DNA of 5,220 nucleotides from Lachnospiraceae bacterium. GTDB lineage: Bacteria > Bacillota > Clostridia > Lachnospirales > Lachnospiraceae. The stretch's first letter is position 1. Each line of letters starts with the position of its first letter. Location of the stretch: positions 6,307-11,526 of the forward strand of contig JAJPYH010000146.1 of NCBI GenBank assembly GCA_021205045.1, given 5' to 3'. This document shows positions 1 through 5,182 of the stretch, piece after piece. Under the pieces are notes generated by a model. That model was not told the DNA's origin. It saw nothing but the letters and a program-made list of their open reading frames with translations, and ran no database searches. A program made the position numbers and the translations under genes.

Positions 1-312
1 CGCAGCTTGAAGCGCACCAAGCTCAGTATCGCTCAACCCCGTGGTTGGATACTCCCATTCTTTACTCACAGCTATCGAAGTACTGCCGCTCGCCTCCGCA
101 TTCGTCTTGTTTGAAATGCCGATGCTTCCGCCAGAAATACCGCTGTTATTCAGATAGGATGTCGTATACGCAAGAGGATAGTCACCATTCTCATCAGGTT
201 CACCATTCGTATCGTAAATCGGTTGTTCCTCCACGAAGTACACAAAATATCCCAGGACTTCTCCTGTCTCTGTATCCAGATACTCTGCCGCCATCTGTGA
301 AGACGCCCATGC
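1..312 (-). pseudogene. Continuation of the adhesin beyond an in-frame TGA; partial at the window edge
   Basis: The frame of the upstream adhesin continues without another stop from the codon after TGA (315-313) to the left edge. It reads AWASSQMAAEYLDTETGEVL, then YFVYFVEEQPI and a long loop to NNSGISGGSIGISNK, which fits the second half of a Cna_B domain (GY-V-E strands). A second Cna_B begins at STSIAVSKEWEY. So one gene spans 1-1599 and is interrupted once. Aligned on the Cna_B pattern, the TGA falls where a Trp is usual, consistent with TGG to TGA. A separate start at ATG 294-292 (MAAEYLD) lacks a good ribosome-binding site. The C-terminus, including any sorting signal, is outside the window. 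Confidence 0.75.
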
Positions 313-1536
313 TCAGCCAGTGTTCGCAGACAAAGTATAGGTTCCTACCTTTTGTGCATATTTCAGGTACGCAGTATAAGTCTCTTCACTTTTTTCGTAA
401 AGCTTTCCCAGCACCTGATCCTCTGAATCGGTTTCCCATGACTTTCCGCCGTAGTTATCCGGTATATACTCAACATAATAGAGCATATTCTCTGTAGAGT
501 TGATCCTGGTAATGGTATGCGTACCCGCAGTCAGCCGCGTTGTTACCTCATAAATGGTATATCCGACGCTGTTCTTATAATTGGTTGCCGTAGCGAGTAC
601 CTCTGTGCCATCCAGGATGATACCGACACGCTTCGAATCCTTGGGGTTTGTCATGATCAGGTACAGGGTACCGGATTCCTCTGATGTAAAGGTAACGGAT
701 GCCTTTGACCCCATCTTCAGGCACTGAGTCGCGGAAACACCCTTATAGCTGATCGAACCATAGCTGTGGGACAGATCCCCGCTGATCGTATAGAAACCGT
801 CCGATGCAAGACCATTGTTAAAGTTGTGGATATAAGAGGTACTGGCTGTTTTCGCAACCTTATCCGCACCCTCCGCAAATTCCACATAGTACAGGAAACA
901 ATAGGAAGACCTGGATATTGTATAAGTACCAGCATCTAAGTATTCATAAATCTGATTATTCGTTGCGTAATAATTTGTTGCATTTCCTTTACTGTCTGTA
1001 ACTGTTACACTGTTCGTAGCCGCCTCCGAACTGAACACCAGACGCAGATACCCTCCCTCTTCAGACGTAAATGTGATATTAGTCGGATTATTGTCAGCAT
1101 TGCTCAGCTTCGGCTCCATCTTCAGGCAGGCGTCAAGTGTTTCTTTATCAGTATCAACCGTGCCGTCTCCATCCAAATCCCATGTAATCGAACCATGAAT
1201 CACACTCAGATTTCCCGTAACTTTAAAGAAATTTTTATCATCCAATGTTCCATTCAAGAAGAAGTCCTGATTGTCCGGATAATAACCGGAATTGCTGGGA
1301 TGCCAATCAGAGAAGTTCAGGCTGTATATTGTTCCAGGGTCGTATACGGTTTCTTCCTCTTCAGCATCATCTCCTCCTCCTGTCTCACCAGGATCCGTTT
1401 CCTCTTCACCAGGATCCGTTTCCTCTTCACCAGGATCCGTTTCCGTCTCACCTGTATCATTAACTAGCCGGGCAGTAGCAGTAAAATCAGACATATCACC
1501 ATATTGAGTTATATAATCATCAACATAGAAGTACAA
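313..1536 (-). CDS. Modular surface adhesin, N-terminal part (carbohydrate-binding-like and Cna_B modules)
   Basis: A 407-codon frame from a TTG at 1536. The same frame is open upstream to at least 1599 (KWIDLNDCTYNFTINLD), and the first ATG inside it is at 1494, so the true start is unclear and probably lost. Order: a short beta-rich piece; an acidic linker of EEETDPG repeats (32-51) ending in a Gly/Asp/Glu stretch; module 1 (about 71-220) with a DLDGDGTVDTD calcium-type loop; module 2 (235-357). The modules share FYTISGDLS/FFKVTGNLS, CLKM, FTSEE and LYYVE blocks, so they are a duplication. They resemble beta-sandwich modules found beside pectate-lyase-type domains in Clostridia, remembered rather than searched. 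A Cna_B domain starts at GGKSWETDSEDQVLGKLYEK and is cut by TGA at 315-313. There is no signal peptide in this frame. It is likely the pilus tip or a large cell-wall adhesin. Confidence 0.75.
   Translation of the reverse strand: MYFYVDDYITQYGDMSDFTATARLVNDTGETETDPGEEETDPGEEETDPGETGGGDDAEEEETVYDPGTIYSLNFSDWHPSNSGYYPDNQDFFLNGTLDDKNFFKVTGNLSVIHGSITWDLDGDGTVDTDKETLDACLKMEPKLSNADNNPTNITFTSEEGGYLRLVFSSEAATNSVTVTDSKGNATNYYATNNQIYEYLDAGTYTISRSSYCFLYYVEFAEGADKVAKTASTSYIHNFNNGLASDGFYTISGDLSHSYGSISYKGVSATQCLKMGSKASVTFTSEESGTLYLIMTNPKDSKRVGIILDGTEVLATATNYKNSVGYTIYEVTTRLTAGTHTITRINSTENMLYYVEYIPDNYGGKSWETDSEDQVLGKLYEKSEETYTAYLKYAQKVGTYTLSANTG
1385..1447 (-). repeat. Three 21-bp linker repeats in the adhesin gene
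   Basis: Three 21-bp units at 1385-1405, 1406-1426 and 1427-1447; the first two are identical and the third differs only at its end. They encode EEETDPG-type heptapeptides, an acidic Pro/Gly spacer between the N-terminal piece and the binding modules. Copy change would keep the frame. Confidence 0.92.
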
Positions 1537-1583
1537 AGCCAGATCACTATCCAGATTTATGGTAAAGTTATAGGTACAATCAT

Positions 1584-2108
1584 TTAAATCAATCCATTTG
1601 CGTCTGCGTAAGGCACCGTCACCAGGAACGGTGAAATTCCGCTGTACTCTGTCGACTGGGTGGTCTGCACCACCAGATACATTCCCAGCTCCAGCTCATC
1701 GAAGCAAAGTGTGCCGTCGGAACCAACTTTCTTGGACGTTCCGCTGATGTTATTGTCAGCCACATATACCGCCAGAGCAGCCGCCAGTGTACCGTCATTC
1801 GCATCCAGCACCAATGTACCGTCGTCCTCCATCAGCGTCAGCCCACAGCCGGAAAATGCCTCAGTATAGGTGTACATCAGACTGTCATCCTCCCCGGAAA
1901 TCACTGCCACTTCGTAAATGGTCATCGCGCCATCCACCATGATGTTACCATCGGCATCCATCAGCGTCAGGCTCACGGAGCCGGTCCGGTTGAAATCCAG
2001 TGTTGATGTGTCGACCGCAGCACAGACCGCAGGCCCCGTACCGCAGACAAGAGCGGATATCAGCGCCAGTATCATGGCGAAACGGGCTTTTTCCCAAATA
2101 TACCTCAT
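1584..2108 (-). CDS. Minor/basal pilin, N-terminal domain only
   Basis: Resembles the small pilins that cap or anchor Gram-positive sortase pili. The ATG at 2108 has a GGGGAGG site 8 to 9 nt upstream. Residues 1-31 form a signal peptide (cleavage near VCAA). The rest is one transthyretin-like pilin domain: RTGSVSLTLMDADG, AMTIYEVA, a charged middle, and ELELGMYLVVQT, with the closing strand SPFLVTVPYADANG at 159-172. In relatives this strand is followed by a W-YDV-A-PK segment, a Pro/Thr linker, an LPXTG-like signal and a membrane helix. Here the frame ends two codons later at TAA (1586-1584). The next gene's frame is already open at 1599, one frame away, so the 3' end is lost at a junction near 1597-1599. 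The fold is fairly sure; the exact pilus role is inferred. Confidence 0.82.
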   Translation of the reverse strand: MRYIWEKARFAMILALISALVCGTGPAVCAAVDTSTLDFNRTGSVSLTLMDADGNIMVDGAMTIYEVAVISGEDDSLMYTYTEAFSGCGLTLMEDDGTLVLDANDGTLAAALAVYVADNNISGTSKKVGSDGTLCFDELELGMYLVVQTTQSTEYSGISPFLVTVPYADANGLI

Positions 2109-2134
2109 AAGAGCTTTCCTCCCCTTTGTATTTA

Positions 2135-2464
2135 TCGTTATTTCTTCTTACCGTTGTTTCCTTTGGTCGTCTTTTTACCGTTATTTCTTCGTGTCATTAT
2201 TTCTTTGGGTCATCATTTCTTGGTACCGTTGCTGCTTCTTATCATTGTTTCTTTTGATCGTCTTTTCTTTGTACCGTTGCTGCTTTTAATCGTCGTTTCT
2301 TCGTACCGTTGCTTCTTCTTGCAGTTGCTGCTTCTTACCGTTGTTGCTTTTAGTCGTCATTTCTTCATACCGTTATTTCTTTCGGTCATCATTTCCTTGT
2401 TCCGTTATTTCTTTTGATCATCATTTCTTCGTACCGTTGTTTCACTTATCATTGTTTCTTTACC
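2135..2464 (-). repeat. Minisatellite: 21 units of a degenerate 16-bp repeat
   Basis: Boundaries were found by hand. Nineteen units are exactly 16 bp; one has 15 bp (2434-2448) and one 11 bp (2167-2177). Minus-strand units resemble TACGAAGAAATGATGA and TAAAAGAAATAACGG. Ends in CGG and in TGA/CGA mostly alternate, pointing to an older 32-bp dimer. Most differences are transitions, and the minus strand is strongly purine-biased. The array starts inside the third domain of the major pilin and ends only about 20 nt before the ribosome-binding site of the next gene. Because 16 is not a multiple of three, each frame recurs every 48 bp, and in the pilin frame stops appear at 2405 and several places further on. 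Origin and function are unknown. Confidence 0.92.
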
Positions 2465-3892
2465 AATAATGACATATTCTTTTACATTTATTTTAACATA
2501 ATTACCATCGCCATCATTAACATATTCACCAGCATCATTGGTTTCATATACATATTCACCACTTTCATCGGTTTCATATACATACTCGCCATTCTTGTCG
2601 GTTTTATAACGATACAGGACAAACTCAGCACCTGACAACTTTGTAGCATTGGCATCAGTTCCATCCGCCTTGGTTACATCCAGCTCGTAGGTCCAGGTGA
2701 CAACCTTATCTTCGGGGGTACTACCAGTTTCTTCCGTTCCTTTACCATCCCAATTAGGATTGTTAGAAAACTCCAGATAGACCTCATTGGGATTGCCAGC
2801 ACCGCCAATGATAGCATCATCATTCAGTTTGGCATCAAATGTGACTACGATGAGGGAATCCGTATCTACAGAGATTACATTACCTTCAGAGTCTACCAGA
2901 TTGTTCGTATTCGCAATTTCGATAGTAATGATAGTTCCTCCGCTATATTCATCAGGAGTTCCAGGATTGTAATCGCTGTTTGATTTAGAATACCCATTGA
3001 CAGCAACAGTGCCGTTTTTTCCACTCTTTGCATCAGTTTCACTTTCATAGACGGTTACCGTCATATTATCTTTGCTTTCGTCATAAGTAAGACCAGCAGA
3101 CATGGTATCATGGAAAATCATCTTATAGGTATCATAGTCCGCATAGTTACTGGGCAGAGTAGCCGTCAGTGTGTATGTCACGGTGTCACTGATATTGGCA
3201 TCCTCATCACTAACAGCCTTGTCAACGGAGGGGATTTCAGTCTTCGGCTCAATCTCTAAAGTTTCGCTGCCTACAACAGTCAAAATGTAATTGGTGTAAA
3301 CGCCGTATGTAGGAACCTTTGTAGACACTACCAGATAATAGCCAGAATACAGATCGGAGGCAGTATAGGAGCCGACAAATACAGGTACATCTTCATATTC
3401 CTCTGTTTCTTCATTATAAACTGATTTCTTTTCAGTATCTGCAGAAAATTCAGTACCAACGGTGACATAGCCACTGATTACCTCAGCAAATTTCTGAACG
3501 ACATCGCTGTCTGAGGTATATTTGCTCAGGACTCCGGCAATATCATTTGCATCGGCACAGTTTGCAAACGGTTGATCGGGCGACTCTGTAGTACCGAAAT
3601 TTAAAGCCTTCAAAGCGTTAAGAGCAGCCGTCTGATTTTGAGTGGATTCATCCTCAACGATTGCGCTGCCCCATTCAATTTCTGTCAATGTTTCACTGCC
3701 CGATGCATCAACAGAATACTTGCCACCAAAGATCTGATAAGCGGTGTACTCATAGCCGGAGGTATCATTCTTAATTGTGATAGAATAATCAGGACTGGGC
3801 TCAGGAATATCCTCCGCCAATGCCGTAATCCCCATGGCGCATACCATGACCAGTGCCAGTATCAAACCGGCAAATTTCTTCAGTTTCTTCAT
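2405..3892 (-). CDS. Major (backbone) pilin, isopeptide-forming, C-terminally truncated
   Basis: Shaft subunit of a sortase-assembled pilus. The ATG at 3892 has a strong AAAGGAG site. A signal peptide covers 1-26 (cleavage after ALA). The N-terminal domain spans about 30-215. The pilin motif IEPKTEIP has Lys217, the usual attack residue for polymerisation. A fimbrial isopeptide D2 domain (about 221-400) has Lys225 and the facing strand NEVYLEFSNNP; its partner is probably Asn369 or Asn377. A SpaA-type third domain begins at LDVTKADG (Lys408), LSGAEFVLYR. It is broken after three 10-residue repeats and about 20 more residues, where the frame enters a 16-bp tandem array and stops in it. The Glu/Asn strands of that domain, the LPXTG-like signal and the anchor helix are all absent, so the product could be secreted but not sorted. 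It has its own ribosome-binding site and lies in the same direction as its neighbours. Confidence 0.9.
   Translation of the reverse strand: MKKLKKFAGLILALVMVCAMGITALAEDIPEPSPDYSITIKNDTSGYEYTAYQIFGGKYSVDASGSETLTEIEWGSAIVEDESTQNQTAALNALKALNFGTTESPDQPFANCADANDIAGVLSKYTSDSDVVQKFAEVISGYVTVGTEFSADTEKKSVYNEETEEYEDVPVFVGSYTASDLYSGYYLVVSTKVPTYGVYTNYILTVVGSETLEIEPKTEIPSVDKAVSDEDANISDTVTYTLTATLPSNYADYDTYKMIFHDTMSAGLTYDESKDNMTVTVYESETDAKSGKNGTVAVNGYSKSNSDYNPGTPDEYSGGTIITIEIANTNNLVDSEGNVISVDTDSLIVVTFDAKLNDDAIIGGAGNPNEVYLEFSNNPNWDGKGTEETGSTPEDKVVTWTYELDVTKADGTDANATKLSGAEFVLYRYKTDKNGEYVYETDESGEYVYETNDAGEYVNDGDGNYVKINVKEYVIIGKETMISETTVRRNDDQKK
2521..2610 (-). repeat. Three 30-bp in-frame repeats in the pilin gene
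   Basis: Three consecutive 30-bp units (2581-2610, 2551-2580, 2521-2550) encode YKTDKNGEYV, YETDESGEYV and YETNDAGEYV, residues 429-458. The period is a multiple of three, so copy change would lengthen a loop of the third pilin domain without breaking the frame. A degenerate fourth copy follows (GDGNYV). Confidence 0.85.
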
Positions 3893-3954
3893 ATTATAAC
3901 CTTCTCCTTTATAGTGTTTTGTGATAGAAGACGGCTATTCCGCCTGGAACGGCT

Positions 3955-4053
3955 TCAGGATAAAAGCTGCTCAAAAGCGATCTCCCCATCCACTGCCACT
4001 ATATATACAAAACGCAGACTGTAATTCCCGGCAACAGGCCCACGCTTTTGCAT
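3955..4053 (-). CDS. Very short ORF between signal peptidase and pilin genes
   Basis: A 32-codon ORF starts 5 nt after the preceding short ORF stops. It opens MQKRGPVAGNY, contains a hydrophobic patch YSLRFVYIVAV and ends in TGA. Its ribosome-binding site is poor, so any translation would rely on coupling to the upstream ORF. It could be a chance ORF or, with the preceding one, the two halves of a frameshifted small gene. A weak TATAGT (-10-like) lies inside it at 4003-3998, without a convincing -35. The stretch from 3954 to the pilin ribosome-binding site holds only an imperfect hairpin (about 3953-3934). Confidence 0.2.
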   Translation of the reverse strand: MQKRGPVAGNYSLRFVYIVAVDGEIAFEQLLS

Positions 4054-4057
4054 ACGG

Positions 4058-4168
4058 TTAATCAATCTCTTTCAAAATAACAGCCAGTTGGCGCGGCAAT
4101 TCCGGTCGGCCGCGGTATCTGTTCCTGAACCAGCGGTGCCGCCCGGTTCCATGGTATATTCTCTTCAT
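4058..4168 (-). CDS. Short basic ORF of unknown function
   Basis: A 36-codon ORF begins 19 nt after the signal peptidase stop, with a good AAAGGAGAG ribosome-binding site 7 to 8 nt before the ATG. The peptide starts MKRIYHGTGRHRWF, is rich in Arg and His in its first half and ends LAVILKEID. It has no signal peptide, no membrane segment and no motif I recognise. The strong ribosome-binding site and tight spacing favour translation. It may be the surviving start of a longer gene lost in rearrangement, because the pilus gene normally found near a signal peptidase is missing here. Real function is unproven. Confidence 0.35.
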   Translation of the reverse strand: MKRIYHGTGRHRWFRNRYRGRPELPRQLAVILKEID

Positions 4169-4187
4169 CCTGACTCTCTCCTTTTTA

Positions 4188-4730
4188 TTATTGAATGATT
4201 TTCATCTGATTTAGCGGCCAGACACGCAGGATCACCTTTCCCACAATCTGATCCTTATCTATGCACCCTATTTCACTGCTGCGGGAATCAACGGATGTGG
4301 CCCGGTTGTCTCCCAGCACGAAATAACGGTTCTCCGGCACCTGATAAGGATAAGTGATATCCGTATCCCCCAGGGCCTTTTCCGTCACATAGGGTTCGTC
4401 AATCAGCTCATCGTTCACATAGACATTGCCTTCCTCATCAATATAAATGACGTCTCCCGGCCCGCCGATCACTCTCTTTAAAAGCAGCTTATTCTGGTAA
4501 TAAAGGCTCACCAGATCGCCGGTCTCAAAATCACTGGACTTCACCAGCACAATGATATCTCCGTCCGACAGAGTCGGCTCCATGCTGGAACCAGACACCC
4601 TGAGTACCGGCAAAAAGTTAGTTGCCGCAAGAGCGGCCACAGCCGCCACCACAATCAGCGCGTATATCGTGCCGCGCAATGCCCGTCGGAATCTGGACCG
4701 ATAATTCAATCGTTCCCTTTCGGCGGCCAC
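4188..4730 (-). CDS. Type I signal peptidase (pilus-associated)
   Basis: A membrane-bound serine/lysine protease that removes signal peptides from exported proteins, here probably the pilin and adhesin precursors. The 180-residue frame has one N-terminal membrane segment (about 21-40), box B VSGSSMEPTL with catalytic Ser49, the KRVIGGPGD box with catalytic Lys85, and box E GDNRATSVDSR at 140-150. All family motifs are intact and the length is normal for Gram-positive enzymes. The listed start is GTG with AGGA 4 nt upstream, but the frame stays open to 4790. A better start, ATG at 4777 (MKK...), is out of frame because of an A7 run at 4771-4765: one extra A would give a continuous protein starting MKKKNKEPVRLPGEEE. 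It is the first gene after the leader terminator. The family assignment is firm; the start is uncertain. Confidence 0.93.
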   Translation of the reverse strand: MAAERERLNYRSRFRRALRGTIYALIVVAAVAALAATNFLPVLRVSGSSMEPTLSDGDIIVLVKSSDFETGDLVSLYYQNKLLLKRVIGGPGDVIYIDEEGNVYVNDELIDEPYVTEKALGDTDITYPYQVPENRYFVLGDNRATSVDSRSSEIGCIDKDQIVGKVILRVWPLNQMKIIQ

Positions 4731-4764
4731 CTCTTCCTCGCCGGGGAGTCTGACCGGTTCCTTG

Positions 4765-4771
4765 TTTTTTT
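4765..4771 (-). repeat. A7 homopolymer at the natural start of the signal peptidase gene
   Basis: Seven A follow ATGAAG at 4777-4772. In this sequence the ATG opens a frame that stops after 23 codons, while the peptidase frame is offset. Eight A, or five, would join the ATG to the peptidase. This may be a slippage site or a base-calling error. Confidence 0.7.
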
Positions 4772-4817
4772 CTTCATATACGGTTCTCTTTCATTTTATT
4801 TCATTTTGATGTAAAGC

Positions 4818-4849
4818 AAAAAAAGCCTTAATCTAAGGTAGAATTAAGG
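4818..4849 (-). terminator. Rho-independent terminator upstream of the signal peptidase gene
   Basis: On the minus strand a perfect 7-bp stem CCTTAAT/ATTAAGG (arms 4849-4843 and 4832-4826) with a 10-nt loop is followed by GC and seven T. It ends the leader and lies only about 40 nt before the likely ATG of the signal peptidase gene. That leaves little room for another promoter, so the downstream genes probably depend on readthrough. The stem is AT-rich, which would make a moderate, regulatable terminator. A shorter alternative hairpin CCTTA/TAAGG overlaps it. Confidence 0.7.
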
Positions 4850-4853
4850 AAGA

Positions 4854-5057
4854 TCAGACTTCAATATATGTATGTGGATCATCATGGAGATTGTGTCGAA
4901 TAAGCCAACACCGGCATACAGTGTGGTACATGCGTATCATCTCCTCCCTTTCGCAGCAATCCTCCGGCTCCGGGTCTGAAACCCCATCTGCACAGCGGCG
5001 TAAATCCGTATCATCTTACGGTGCCGAAACGATAGCTACTCAAGCAGGACATCTCAT
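4854..5057 (-). pseudogene. Decayed small reading frame or leader ORF set
   Basis: A GAGGAGAG Shine-Dalgarno-like motif stands 8 to 10 nt before an ATG at 5057. That frame runs 68 codons to a TGA at 4854 but is broken by TGA at codon 6 and TAA at codon 14. The part after the second stop reads as a Cys-, His- and Arg-rich peptide. Its last 25 codons (4931-4854) form an intact ORF with its own GGGAGGAG motif 9 nt upstream; the peptide starts MYHTVCRCW, ends HTYIEV and has four His. A second 25-codon ORF in another frame (starting MIRIYAAV, from about 5014) overlaps an in-frame ATG at 4940 by ATGA. The family is not recognised. It could be a dead small gene, a translated leader peptide, or chance ORFs in a structured leader. 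Confidence 0.35.
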
Positions 5058-5093
5058 AGAAATGACTCTCTCCTCAGCTTACTGCCGGAGAGT
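5006..5093 (-). promoter_or_regulatory. Hairpin-forming part of the 5' leader
   Basis: Two inverted repeats stand out in the transcript leader. ACTCTCC/GGAGAGAGT (arms near 5093-5087 and 5073-5065) would sequester the Shine-Dalgarno-like GAGGAGAG. CCGTA/TACGG (arms 5021-5017 and 5010-5006) competes with an overlapping CGTAA/TTACG pairing. I compared it by eye with c-di-GMP, SAM, TPP and fluoride riboswitch consensus cores and saw no match, so the class is unassigned. Confidence 0.3.
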
Positions 5094-5151
5094 AAATGAA
5101 ATGAATGGAAAATTATCAGAAATCACTACGTTCGACCTAAATATAGTTGCT

Positions 5152-5182
5152 ACTATAACACAATCACCCCCCCCCACTTCAA
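5152..5182 (-). promoter_or_regulatory. Candidate extended -10 promoter with a G9 spacer
   Basis: Read on the minus strand, TATAGT (5157-5152) is preceded by TGT, giving an extended -10 (TGn-TATAGT). A possible -35, TTGAAG, lies at 5182-5177. The spacer is 19 nt, longer than the usual 17, and nine consecutive G make up almost half of it. Upstream (5183-5211) is an AT-only tract, seven A and eight T around TAA, which would suit an UP element. No other good promoter is seen between here and the signal peptidase gene. The call rests on motif match only; the start site would fall near 5145. Confidence 0.55.
5167..5175 (-). repeat. Homopolymer G9 tract (C9 on the plus strand)
   Basis: Nine identical bases in a row, sitting exactly between the candidate -35 and -10. 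Runs of this length are prone to slipped-strand change in bacteria, and in other species G/C runs in promoter spacers switch fimbrial or porin genes. The count itself could be a sequencing uncertainty. Confidence 0.9.

Noticed and set aside
45..497. 150-codon plus-strand ORF
   Set aside because: It lies opposite the adhesin frame, whose translation shows clear Cna_B features. The plus-strand protein has no recognisable pattern and no ribosome-binding site.
717..935. Minus-strand 72-codon ORF in another frame of the adhesin, and similar ORFs at 1195-1507 and 1619-1869
   Set aside because: They are overlapping-frame shadows of well-supported protein domains.
1918..2417. Hydrophobic plus-strand ORFs (1918-2289 and 2154-2417) rich in Phe, Leu and Ser
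   Set aside because: Their composition is the complement of the purine-rich 16-bp array and the pilin signal-peptide region. There is no good start or ribosome-binding site, and the hydrophobicity comes from TTT/CTT repeats.
2135..2464. CRISPR array or diversity-generating retroelement variable region
   Set aside because: The units are contiguous 16-mers with no spacers, which excludes CRISPR. There is no reverse transcriptase or template repeat in the window, and the variation is mostly transitions rather than change at adenines only.
3638..4024. 128-codon plus-strand ORF across the start of the pilin gene
   Set aside because: It is antisense to the pilin signal peptide and N-terminal domain, with no conserved features.
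4854..4931. Histidine-type attenuation leader peptide
   Set aside because: The four His are scattered rather than consecutive, and the downstream genes are not biosynthetic.
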